64,000 nucleotides of DNA, from NCBI GenBank assembly GCA_027886175.1, contig JAJNNQ010000001.1, positions 11,455,001 to 11,519,000 on the forward strand. Reading direction: 5' to 3'. The stretch is from Phylloscopus collybita. Lineage: Eukaryota > Chordata > Aves > Passeriformes > Phylloscopidae. The translations under genes and the position numbers were made by a program. Position 1 is the first letter of the stretch, and each line of letters starts with the position of its first letter. The notes beneath the pieces were generated by a model. That model was given only the letters and a program-made list of their open reading frames with translations. It was not told where the DNA came from and did no database searches. Positions 45,773-56,135 of this stretch are shown one piece after another.

Positions 45773-45956
45773 GGGCACCCAGCGGTGGCTCTGGGCACCC
45801 AGCAGTGGCTCTGGGCACCCAGCAGTGGCTCTGGGCACCCAGCGCTGGCTCTGGGCACCCAGCGGTGGCTCCGGGCACCCAGCGGCGGCTCTGGGCACCC
45901 AGCGCTGGCTCCGGGCACCCAGTGGCGGCTCTGGGCACCCAGCGCTGGCTCTGGGC
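45773..45956. repeat. 20-bp minisatellite (CTCTGGGCACCCAGCGGTGG)
   Basis: Nine units in strict 20-base register. Variable positions give CTCT or CTCC and GCGGTGG, GCAGTGG, GCGCTGG, GCGGCGG or GTGGCGG. Each unit contains the imperfect palindrome CTGGGCACCCAG. Confidence 0.95.
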
Positions 45957-46921
45957 AGTGTAAAGCCAGGCCAGGCTCCCCCTGTTGCTGCTCCTGGCAC
46001 AAGGCTCCTCTCCCGCTGCCCCAGGCAGCCCTGGCAGCTGCAGCCCCTCGTCCCCCCGCGGCAGGGATGGAAGGGGCAGGGGTGGGGGTCCCTCCCCTGC
46101 CCCCGGGGAGCTGGCAGCTTTCGTGATGCTCCTGCTCTGCACAGACACGGGTCTGGCCTCAGTCCTGCCTTCGGTTTTCTCTGCATTTTGTCCCACGTGA
46201 AGCCAGGCGTCTCCGTGCCTTCGCACCAGCTGACTGCGCAGGTCTTTATAAATTTAATCTTTGTCTGGACTTGGCAGGCGGCTCAGTGCAGCTCCAGCCT
46301 GGCTGCAGAGCTCACAGCAGCAAGGAGAAACTCTGCTGGCTCTGCTGGGGCCGTCCCAGTGCCACACATCCCAGATGAGGAGGTGTTTGCAGTGGCCAGG
46401 GATCTCCACACCAGAGGAGGGCCGTGCAGGCTGCCCTGGTTCCTCCAGGGGCCAGGGGCCACCCTCAGCTCCCTCCACCTGCACATCCTCAGCATTTAAA
46501 CCATTCCATTGAGGGCAAGAGCCTTCACTGGGATTGCACAGGACCCTCTGTGATCTGCTTCACCGTTGTTTAGTCTAATTGTCCTAAAATTGGCAATAGA
46601 TTAAAAGAAAATAATTATCCCTAATTATGTCAATTAAATGGCTAATTCATTAACGAGCTTAACATCCTTTCCTTGGACCATCTCTGCTAGGCAAGGCTGT
46701 GCTTCCAAGAGGAGACGCCAGGCGCCCGCTGCATCCTGTGCAGAGGCACTTGCAGCGTGTTTAGCGTGAGCTGCAGGAGCAAAATCCCCTCATTATTCAG
46801 ATGACAGAACAAAACTATAAATAGTGGAATCGCAATTAAAATCAGAACAATTGCTTTTTATCCATTATGCTGCCTTTTGCACAATAGCAGCCTATAAAAG
46901 GAAAAAGCACCGTCCTTTTAG

Positions 46922-46960
46922 ATCTCTCTCTCTCTCTCTCTCTCCCCCTCTCTCTCTCCC
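46922..46960. repeat. (TC)n dinucleotide tract
   Basis: A CT/TC run interrupted by CCCC blocks. Confidence 0.9.
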
Positions 46961-47804
46961 CTTATCCAGAACTGTAGCTGGCTTGCTAATTAGGAGGCTT
47001 TTGAATTAGATTATTTGCATGTCTGAACAGGGCTAGGGTATTAAACATCCCCGAGGACATACTATAATAACCTCTTCAGTGGCTTTTAGGATCCCTAAGG
47101 AACCGGGAACTCTGAAAAAACCTCCAAAAGGAGGGAAAGTGCATAACGATTTCATCCAATTAGGTATGGATTAGTCGGCTTGGTGTCTTTGAATCCCGCT
47201 CGCCGGGAGAAGGTGTTCTCCTCCAGGAACGTTTGACAAAATCATCAGGGAAATTATAATGCAGTACCTAAATGAAATCGCAATACCTTAGTTTCTCCTC
47301 CAAGAAAAAAAATAAACTACAAAATCAATACAGTGGTGTATAAAGCAAAAAGAAATGCACCAGTCACTTTATTGCCTGGCTGCGAGCACAGCCCTGTGTT
47401 TATAGCATCCATGAGCGACTGTCAAAGTCAGGCTCCAAAGGACAAAGCTGCTGCTGCTGGGATTGGCTACTGCTGATTTTAATTTTTAAATACCACTGGC
47501 ATTATCCTCTTCCTAATGGCTTTCCACACTCTTCCAGTTTTAAGAAATCACCAGCCCATTTATATTTAACAAGACAATTAAGCTGCCCGAGCTCTCCAAG
47601 TGCAGCAGTGGTCTGCAGGGTGGGACTGGGCAGACTGGGCCTGTGCTGGGCAGCTGCTGCCATGTCCTGGGCCCCCCCTGAACCCCCACAGCCCCCACCC
47701 CACAGCCAGACCTGCCCCACAGCAGGGGCACTGGGGGTGATGGCAGGTGGAGCAAGGCACGAGGAGAGGGAGGAACGGGGTTTGCATTGATTTTCCTCCT
47801 TTTA

Positions 47805-47806
<2 letters not shown>

Positions 47807-47845
<39 letters not shown>
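47807..47845. repeat. Poly-T tract (39 bases)
   Basis: An uninterrupted T homopolymer. The minus-strand sequence ending in it (47846-48060) has no recognised source gene, so a retrocopy is not supported. Confidence 0.92.
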
Positions 47846-47848
<3 letters not shown>

Positions 47849-48839
47849 TGCTGAGATCTAATTTGGAGGCTGTGGAGCTCGAGCTTCACGAGAAGTATGA
47901 TTATTATGAACTGCCTGTGGAGGTGAGCCATGCTTATAAGACTGCAGGGACCACTCAGTGTCACCTCTCCACACTGCATCCCACTGCCTGGATTGGAAAC
48001 TTGAGTACTGGTGTCTAATTGGAATGGATTTCCAGAGCAGCAATAAGAGAAACTATCTAGAAAAGTAAACATGCAGCATCAAGCTTTATAAATCCTAAAA
48101 CATGTGGATAAAATTGCCCTCGCTGGTGCTGTGCAGTTTGGGCTTGGGTTTGCACACCTGGAGCCACAGAGTTCAAGCATCATTGGCACAGGCTCCCCTT
48201 CCCCAGAGCAATCCCCTCGGGGCACAGGGAGTGATCTCTGACTGCCAGGCAAACAGAGTCCCTCCCCTTGCTGGGCCACCAGTGTTTAGCTGAGGGCTCC
48301 TGAGGTCTCTCTGTGAGGAGCACCTCTCCATGTCATGTGAAAACCTCGTCCTTATATTTTGAATTTTCATCTTTGAGCTCCCCTCGGTGGCCCCTGCTCC
48401 TGGGGAGGGCAGTGGGGGCAGCTCCTGGTTTGGCCTGTCCTGATCACACCCACCATCACTTCACCCTCTTCTGACCAAGCTCCCAAGAGCCTGGGGCATT
48501 TCCCTCTCTGCTCCCAGCTCAGTCCATCCCACAGCACCTTTGCAGCCACCCATTGCACACCAGCACAGTTGGTTCCCACTGCATCCCCAGGAGCTCCAGC
48601 AGCTCATTAATATTTTCTCTTCTCATTGCCATCCTCTGAGCCCCTGCCACCTCATTTGCCATTTGGCTCTGGGGGTTGTTCCAGGTCCCTGCAGTGACCA
48701 GCTTCCCAGACTGGTCAGGTACATGCTGGGCGAGCTCTGGGGTTTAGGGCATTTCTATTTATCACCATCAGCCTTCACTCACTATCACTCACCCTTCTGC
48801 CTTGGTCAAACTCCTCAGAACTTCTTTCATCTTTTCTGA

Positions 48840-49320
48840 ATTTAGCTAATCTATCCCCCTGCTTCCTTTTGCAGGTCATTAATTAATATATTGATGCCAT
48901 TTGATTCTGTAGCCATGTAGCACTCTGCTAGTGACCCTTTACACTGACTCTCTCCCACTTCTGTTTCCTTCCTCTTAGTCCAACTTATTGATTCATAATG
49001 TTACTGTATCTCTTACCCCCATTTTTATCTTGTTTCCTAAGAAATTCTGCGGGAAGACCTCATTAAAAGCCTTTTGAAAGTCTAAAAATATGTCAAGATA
49101 TTCTCTTTTATCCATTTATATATTGGTAGGTTCAAAGTATTCTAACAGATTAATGAGACATGATTTTCCACAGCAGAAACTGTGTTGATTGGATGTGATC
49201 TTCAAGGTATTTTATCATTCTATATTTAATAAATGTTTAAACCGTTTTGCCAGATACCTGTGCGAAGCTGAACAGTGTCTAATATCCTGGATCACACTTA
49301 GAGTCTTTTAAAAATGTATA
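48840..49320 (-). mobile_element. Ancient CR1-type LINE relic, reverse-transcriptase region
   Basis: The minus strand translates in pieces to a decayed CR1-like reverse transcriptase. FCCGKSCLINLLEYFE corresponds to the family's GKSCLTNLLAFYDEV stretch. MDKREYLDIFLDFQKAFNEV corresponds to its DVVYLDFSKAFDTV stretch. The two are in the same frame with one stop between them. LKDSKCDPGY, upstream near 49279-49310, matches the FKKG...EDPGNYRP block. On the plus strand the words GTCATTAATTAATATATTGA and CACTCTGCTAGTGACCC also match the antisense of this family. Frameshifts and stops make it a fossil. Confidence 0.8.
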
Positions 49321-50306
49321 ATATACAGATAAAACCCCTCTGCTTTTCTTCCAGCGAGGGAAAACAGTGCAAATATTGCTGCTGTGTTCGTGTCTTTCCT
49401 TAAATGCTGTGAGCATCTCAAAATGTGGCCTTTTATTTCCTCTCCAGTCAGCTCCAGGGTGAGACACGATGGGTATGTGAACAAGCTGCACATTTGTCTT
49501 CTCCTCCATCCACAGAGGCTGCAGCCCCAGGTGGGTCCCAGCCCCACCCCAGGGCCAGGCTGGAAGCAGAGAGCATCCCCAGGTGAGCTCCTCCTGCCCC
49601 CCAGGCTGCTCCCCTCCCCTCAGCTCCTCTCTGCAGAGCCACCATTTCCACTTTGGTGCCTTCCAGTTCCCTCGGAACTGGAACTTCCAGTTCGTTCCTT
49701 TTGCCAAGAGTCCTTATAAGAAATCTCTGGCATCCCCCCTATTATTATTTCACTCTACAGATTAGCTTGTCAAAATTTCAAGATTGAAACTATAAACCAG
49801 TTTTTTTTTTTTTTTCTTCTCTGCTGGAGAACAGTTAATTTCTTTAGAATGAATACCCTCTTAATTGCAACCCACTGCTCATTAGAAAACAAATTACTGG
49901 GAAATGATTTGCCCTTTCTGTTGCTTAGGTCTCTGCTTTAGAAAACCAGGAAGCTCTGACCCAGCTGCCTGCAGGCTTGGCCCTGCCCAGCACAGGGACC
50001 TGGTGGCACTGGGACAGCCACGGGTGGCCTGTCCTCCCTGCCAGCAGCAGAGGTGACTCTGCTGGGACATCAGTGCCACCCCTGGGACAGAGCAGAGGAT
50101 GCTGCTCCTGCTCCAGGCAAAGGGGGAAGCCGAGGCGTTCCCAGGGAACTTTGGAGCTGAGATCATTTTGAGAGAATCCCAAAGAGCAGCCCCAGGGTGC
50201 CCTCCCAGCACTGCCCTGCCCCTGCACCACAAAGTGCTAATTACTGTGTGTCCCAATCCTGCTGGTGTAGAAACACCCAGCCCAGCTGCACCTACAGCCT
50301 GGAGGA

Positions 50307-50336
50307 GTCCAGGGTTTTCCTTTGGAAACCCTGGAC
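50307..50336. other. Perfect hairpin, 11-bp arms and 8-base loop
   Basis: GTCCAGGGTTT at 50307-50317 is exactly complementary to AAACCCTGGAC at 50326-50336. The loop is TCCTTTGG, whose outer CC and GG could extend the stem. No flanking repeat or transposon end is recognised. Confidence 0.85.
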
Positions 50337-50831
50337 GGGCAGAAACCTGTACAGGGGGATTTAAAACCTGTACAAAAGAGTCTAAAATATGCGCAAAAAA
50401 GTTACAAACCCTAGCATAAACCCCAAACAAGCAAAAGTCTCGATTATAGCCCATGAAAGAAATTACCAACACTATAAGAAGAATTGCAAGCCCTTAAAAG
50501 TAGTAAAAAGTAAAAAATATTTTCACGTTAAAAGTTTTAAAATAAAAAAAAAAAAAAACCAAAAACAAAATAAAAAATTCTAAGCGTTACCCTAAAGTCT
50601 TCTCCTTCTTTGTCTCCATTTTGCACAGTAGTAATAACATAAAATAAATTAAAAAAAATCGAGTCAAAGTGAAAAACACCTGTTTAGTGTCAAATGCATG
50701 CATTAAGTCACAATTGTAAATAATGCACACGCAATTATCTGTGTATAAGATGACGAGCTGGGGACAAGCGAGCAGTCGTCGCCTGTTGCCCGTGATGTCC
50801 AAACCTTGACACAGCTCAGAAAAAAGTGTAG

Positions 50832-50863
50832 AAATAAAATAAAATAAAATAAAATAAAATAAA
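50832..50863. repeat. (AAAAT)n pentanucleotide run
   Basis: About six copies of AAAAT, followed by AAAAAC-type and AAAACCC-type A-rich sequence to 50930. Confidence 0.9.
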
Positions 50864-52812
50864 CAAAAACAAAAACACACAAAAAAAAACCAACCCAAAA
50901 AAAAACCCAAAAAAAACCCAAAAAACCCCATCTAAAGACTCCTCATCTTTTCTGTAAGCAGCTCAGAGCTTCCCAAAAAACCAAAAGCAGTGCCCATCCC
51001 TCATTCTCAAGCATCAAAGACCCCAAGAACAGCCAGAGCACCTTGTGAGAGTGAAGTGCCAGAGCCTGTGTGTGCTCTGTACCCCCCAGCTCAGGATACC
51101 CAGCACTGCCCCAAAATGCTGGCATCCATGGAATCCAAGGCAGGTCTGTTCAATGGGTAAGCAGGAGATTAAGAAAGGAGAGAAGAATGCAAGTTCCCTG
51201 CAGCCTAATCACATCTCTCAGGGGAATTCCTGCACCAACCCAGCCGTGGAGCTGGCACAAATCGATGTGGCCCAGGGGATCAACATTTTACATATATATA
51301 TAAAAATGGTAAACATCTTTTATGTATGCAATGTAATAACTGCACTCAGCATCATGGGCTCTAAAAGCAAATGTTATGGGCAGCTGTATTGCAATAAAGT
51401 GGTTAAATGGGAAAGCTTTGAAGGGCTGATAATTTGTACTCTTTTCTTCACTGAACCAACTTATTCTTGTCTGAGGATGACAAATTCAAACACCCTTCTA
51501 TAGGAAGAAGTTTTCATTTATCAGGATTTTTTTTCCCCACACTCTTTCCACTTCCTGCACTTCTCAAGTTCAAAAAGAAGTTGGTTACAGGCCTGATAAT
51601 GAAAATGGGGTGTAGATATAGGCAGCAAAACACTCCCAGTCTGGGGGCCCTGCAGCAGCATGAATATCAGGGACAAGACTGGCTGGAGAGTCCATCCCAG
51701 CTACTGCTCAGCTGCCCCCTGAAGCCTTCCCCAGCCTGGTTTGGGCTGTTGTTGCATTTCTCCAGCCAGTTCACACATGGGAAGTAGGTGCTGCTGCTAG
51801 AATGGTCCCCAAAAACCATTGTACTTGACTCTGCATGCTGTAAAATACTGTCTGCAAAAATATAAATGAATATTTAAAAAATTTATTAACCAATAAAGTT
51901 AACAATCAAATATTATTTCTGACTCACAAATAAAGCCTGTGATGCAGGTTTGCACCGTGCCACGCTAATTAAGCACTGTGGGAGAATTCCCCAGGGCCGT
52001 GTCCCTGCTCCTTCCGGACTGAAAATCAAAGCAAAGCTCTGGGCCTGCTGCACTAAATGAACAGTAAATAACACATTCTCTGCCTTTAATTATTTAACAA
52101 GCACAGCAGTAAGGCAGGATGATGTCGAATATCTCCCAGAGCACTGTATGGGAATGCAGCAGCGTTGCAGGTGTGTGTGTTGCACTGGAGACACGAGCTC
52201 TCACTCTGTTTAAGGGGGCTGTGTGCTCTGAAACCAGCAGCTCTGCCCAATCCTTCCTTGACTGTCAGCCTGGCCAGAGGGAAGTTACTGCTCAGCACCC
52301 AGTGCCTCAGTATAAAACCCCCAGTTGTGATGAATTGGAAAGAAGAGCTTCCCAAAATGACCGACTTTGGAAATGTTTATTAACAAATTGATAATACTGT
52401 GCGTGGAGGCTTCACGCTCCTTAGCTGGGAGCAGAATGATTTCAGCCCCTTTGCTTTTAATCCCTTGCATTTATCTTGCCTGAGTGTCTCCACTGGATAT
52501 TGTTTACTCTTTGGATTAGTAAACTCAGAATTAATTCCACTGTTTATTGCTGAAAGTGGCAGTAAATTCAGCGTCAGGGAGAGCCAGGAATCTGCTTAGC
52601 TGTGCTGCACGACCCTTTCACGGGCAATAAAACCAGCGCCCTGCACGGAGGGGTGGAGCAGTGGGAGGCAGACCCCTGGCATTAGGGGCTGGGCATGCAC
52701 AGCAGCCTGCGCTCAGCCCTTCTTTGCATCAGGAATTAGAGGTGCTGGAGGAATTCTGGTGCCTCTCAAGGGAAAAGAAAATGAAAGGATAAAGAAAGCC
52801 CTGCCTGCAGGC

Positions 52813-53279
52813 CAGCCTGTCCTGGTGTCCCAGCCTGTCCTGATGTCCCAGCCTGTCCTGATGTCCCAGCCTGTCCTGATGTCCCAGTCTGTCCTGGTGT
52901 CCCAGCCTGTCCTGGTGTCCCAGCCTTTCCTGGTGTCCCAGCCTTTCCTGGTGTCCCAGCCTGTCCTGATGTCCCAGCCTGTCCTGGTGTCCCAGCCTGT
53001 CCTGATGTCCCAGTCTGCCTGGTGTCCCAGCCTTTCCTGGTGTCCCAGCCTGTCCTGATGTCCCAGCCTGTCCTGATGTCCCAGTCTGTCCTGATATCCC
53101 AGCCTGTCCTGGTGTCCCAGCCTTTCCTGGTGTCCCAGCCTGTCCTGATGTCCCAGCCTGTCCTGATGTCCCAGTCTGTCCTGATGTCCCAGCCTGTCCT
53201 GATGTCCCACCCTGTCCTAGTGTCCCAGTCTGTCCTGATGTCCCAGCCTGTCCTGATGTCCCAGCCTGTCCTGGTGTCC
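52813..53279. repeat. 18-bp minisatellite, 26 units
   Basis: Twenty-six units of CAGCCTGTCCTGATGTCC occur with substitutions GTCTG, CTTTCC, TGGTG, TGATA and CCACCCTG. One unit is 17 bases. Longer blocks recur, for example the CTTTCC unit beside GGTG units. The plus-strand VSQPVLMSQ-type and minus-strand HQDRLG-type frames are artefacts. Confidence 0.96.
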
Positions 53280-53479
53280 CAGTCCACACGGAGCAGTGGC
53301 CAAAACCACCCTTCAGCACAAGCTGGGGCTCTTTTTGCTCTGGAGCCCTGCTGCTTCTGGCAAGGAGGAGGCAGTGAGGGTTAAAGCCCGGTGCCTCTCT
53401 GCTCCCCAGGTCCCTGCCTGGCTGTTTTTTTCCTGCTATTAAATCAGCCAAGAGGAATGTGGGGCCAGGAGCTGAGCGG

Positions 53480-53960
53480 GGCTGGTTGGAAAGGTTACCT
53501 AAGTGAACCACGCAATTTTTTTTCCCCTCAACTTTGTTCCATCTTAAGGTAAAAGGTTCATGCAGAGGGCTATAAATTCCTGTCACATTTTGTTGTAATC
53601 TCTCTATGGTTTTATTACTTAAAACGCTGCACTCTCGAGACGGGGAATTTTCCAGGGGGTTGAGGCTGACACGGAGCCACATTTATATTGTGCTGAAGCT
53701 CCTCTGGAGTCTCCTTGAGACATGTGGCCGGCAAGCCCGGCGTGAAGGCCTTATCAGTCACTCCAGCATGGAGTCAGGCCATGAATTATCCGGGGAGTGG
53801 AGGTGGCTCTGCCAGAGCGGGATTGCGGGCCGCCGGGTGACAATAAACATGTCCCGGGAATGTGTCCTCCATCACTCAAGTTCAGATAGCAGATCTGGAC
53901 CTTAACTACAGCTCCCCATCTCTAAATCTCCCGGTGACCTGAGCGGGAGATGGAGGTGAG
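53480..53960. promoter_or_regulatory. Candidate distal enhancer / conserved non-coding element
   Basis: This repeat-free, moderate-GC segment sits between two minisatellites. It contains TTTTATTACTTAAAACG, a GACAATAAACATGTCCC word (forkhead-like ATAAACA) and AACTACAG. The judgement rests only on texture: no repeats, no coding frame and mixed motif content. Conservation was not tested. Confidence 0.3.
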
Positions 53961-54030
53961 TCTCAAGGATATCTGTCTGCAGGGGACTCGCAGAGGGAGC
54001 TTCCAGCCGGAGTGTGCCATAGCCAGCACG

Positions 54031-54470
54031 GCTCCCGGGGCTGCTCCAGGGCTCCCGGGGCTGCTCCACAGCTCCCAGGGCTGCTCCAGGGCTCCCAGGG
54101 CTGTTCCAGGGCTCCCAGGGCTGCTCCAGGGCTCCCAGGGCTGCTCCAGGGCTCCCGGGGCTGCTCCAGGGCTCCTGGGGCTGTTCTACAGCTCCCAGGG
54201 CTGCTCCACAGCTCCCAGGGCTGTTCTACAGCTCCCAGGGCTGCTCCAGGGCTCCCGGGGCTGCTCCAGGGCTCCCAGGGCTGCTCCAGGGCTCCCAGGG
54301 CTGTTCCACAGCTCCCAGGGCTGCTCCACAGCTCCCAGGGCTGCTCCAGGGCTCCCGGGGCTGCTCCAGGGCTCCCAGGGCTGCTCCCAGGGCTCCCAGA
54401 GCTGTTCCACAGCTCCCAGGGCTGCTCCACAGCTCCCAGTGCTGCTCCAGGGCTCCCAGGGCTGTTCCCC
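54031..54470. repeat. 20-bp minisatellite (CTGCTCCAGGGCTCCCAGGG)
   Basis: About 22 units in near-perfect 20-base register. Unit types are CTGCTCCAGGGC, CTGCTCCACAGC and CTGTTCTACAGC, each followed by TCCCAGGG, TCCCGGGG or TCCTGGGG. One +1 shift occurs near 54386-54400. Unit types are clustered in repeating order. Confidence 0.95.
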
Positions 54471-55830
54471 AGTCACACCAGAGCAGACCAGGACTGTCCC
54501 CTGGCCAGTGGGACAGAGCCTGAGAGCCCTGCAAACCCTCCCAGTGCTGGCAGAAGGGGTGCAGCATCTCCTCGTGGCTTTTGGCTCCACGGAAACACGA
54601 GCGGAATGGGCAGGGGGGAGGCACAGGTGAGGGCACAGGGCTCCCTGTGCTGGCAGGCTGCAGCACCCAGGTGAGCAGCACCTGAACAAGCAGCACAGGG
54701 TTCTTCTGCAGCTCAAGGATATCCCAGAGGGAATTCTTCTTCATCCTGAGCTCCCTGTGCCAAGCCCCTGCAGTGTCTCAGTGCTCATCTCTGCACAGAA
54801 GCCAAGCAGGAGCTGAGCCGTGGTGGCACCCAGCCCTTGGGCAGTGCCAGAGACCCAGTGGCTCCCAAAGAGGGGAGAAATAAATCAATTAATCCTGTTC
54901 CTAAATTAAAGTAATAATAAGAAAGAGTCTAAATGCAAAGTGTTAATGAAGTAATGAAGGAAAGCGGCATGCTCAGTGCCACAGCTAAATACAGCCATTA
55001 AAACCCATAACCTCTGTAAAATTTGTGATAAAATTACAATTTAATTTTATAAAGATAATTTATTAGCTAATACCTCATTGCACATGTTAATAGCTTGTGC
55101 TTAAATAATAGTAATCTTGATTGCTCTGTGGTCATTAAACTTTTTTTTTTTTTTAACATACTGTTTAACTGACCGTTTTGTGTGTGGTTTGAGGAGAAAA
55201 AAGTAATTATTGAAGTCTTAAGCACTGAGTTAATTTCTAATGAAAGGATAATTTTATTCCAATGATTTTACATTTAATTAACTAAAGCTACACGTAATGT
55301 GAAGTTCTAAGGCAGTGCTGATTCATTGGTGCACTGGACAAGAGGCAGTGGTGTGTGAGCCCCTGGCCCTGGCAGGTGCAGAGGATGAGCTGGGAGCACC
55401 TGCAGGGGGAAGGAGGGCACAGAGCAACCCCAGAAAGTGAGGCTGAGAAATTGGACCTCTTCTTGTGCTGTGCTGAAATGGAGGCTGGAGCTGAATGGGG
55501 AAGGGATGTGGCCATGGGTTTGGGCTCTGTGAAGTGGATGTCATTGTCACCCTGAGGATCTCTGTGCCACAGGAATTATGAGGAGGTGGGATGGTGAGTG
55601 TGATACTGCAGTTTGGAAAAAGCTGGGAAGATGGAAAAAGACAAAAAATTGATTATGGGAATGAATGAAGAAAACCAGACAGAAAATCATGCTTTTGTCA
55701 GTCTGAAAACGTTTGGTTTGGTACAATCACTACCTTTCACCTTTGCTTCAGGTCAGTTTTTACAAAGTTCTCTTTGATATAAAATGCCAGAAGATTCTCC
55801 AACAGAAGCACCGAGCTGCAGGTAGTCGTG
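54471..55830. other. Unique sequence
   Basis: Bases 54471-54860 are GC-moderate. Bases 54870-55320 are AT-rich with a short T run near 55141. Bases 55320-55560 are GC-moderate. Bases 55600-55800 are mixed. No gene is recognised. Confidence 0.5.
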
Positions 55831-55836
55831 ATCAAA
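55831..55836. other. Target-site duplication ATCAAA (left copy)
   Basis: Exact 6-base match to 56130-56135 on the other side of the LTR. Confidence 0.9.
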
Positions 55837-56129
55837 TGTAGTCACTGTTTCTCATGTTTGCATTTTTCTTAAGTTCTTTCCCAGGGATCAAGGCAGTAAA
55901 CAAGGTCACTCTCTGTAAACTCTCTTGTTTTTCACTTTTCCCTCTTCTGAGGAGGGACTTTGCTTGTTGACCCTTGGTGTGGCCAATGGGTCCAGGGATC
56001 CCACCTCTTAGGTGGGCACATTGTAAAAAGGTATAAAAACAGGTTCTGAGAATAAACCAGCCCCTTTTTCGGAGCATCAGCCTTCTGAACCACGACTCCG
56101 TGTCTCATTGATCGTGTCCCACAGCGACA
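55837..56129 (+). mobile_element. Solo ERV LTR, 293 bp, intact with 6-bp target duplication
   Basis: The element begins TGTAGTCACTG and ends CACAGCGACA, bounded by ATCAAA on both sides. U3 carries GGCCAATGGG (CCAAT box, 55981-55990) and CCCACCTCTTAGGTGGG, an inverted repeat with 7-base arms. The TATA box TATAAA is at 56032-56037 and the polyadenylation signal AATAAA at 56051-56056, only about 14 bases downstream. This compact TATA-AATAAA spacing and the 6-base duplication fit alpharetrovirus-like class II elements. No internal genes remain. It is the best copy of the family also found at 27351-27630. Confidence 0.93.
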
Positions 56130-56135
56130 ATCAAA
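56130..56135. other. Target-site duplication ATCAAA (right copy)
   Basis: Pairs with 55831-55836. Confidence 0.9.

Larger units (their letters stand above)
45957..48839. other. Unique block with candidate conserved non-coding DNA
   Basis: Bases 45957-46490 are GC-rich. Bases 46560-47340 are AT-rich, unique and dense in homeodomain-type TAAT cores, and are the best candidate regulatory stretch of this part. Bases 47400-47800 are mixed. Bases 47850-48830 are moderate. No gene is recognised. Simple tracts inside are listed separately. Confidence 0.5.
49321..52812. other. Unique block with A-rich patches
   Basis: No gene is recognised. Bases 49480-49700 and 49930-50300 are GC-moderate. Bases 50340-50940 are strongly A-rich on the plus strand, with poly-A at about 50541-50555 and AAAAT and AAAAAC tracts. 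They could be an old retroelement remnant, but I find no matching ends. Bases 51280-51480, 51840-51930 and 52030-52600 are AT-rich and unique. Confidence 0.5.

Noticed and set aside
52713..53682. 317-codon minus-strand frame with GTSGQA and HQDRLG repeats
   Set aside because: It follows the 18-bp array. The non-repeat ends have no recognisable similarity.
27351..56129. The two related LTRs as ends of one provirus or segmental event
   Set aside because: They are in opposite orientation, about 8% different, and have no retroviral internal sequence between them. Separate insertions are the simpler reading.
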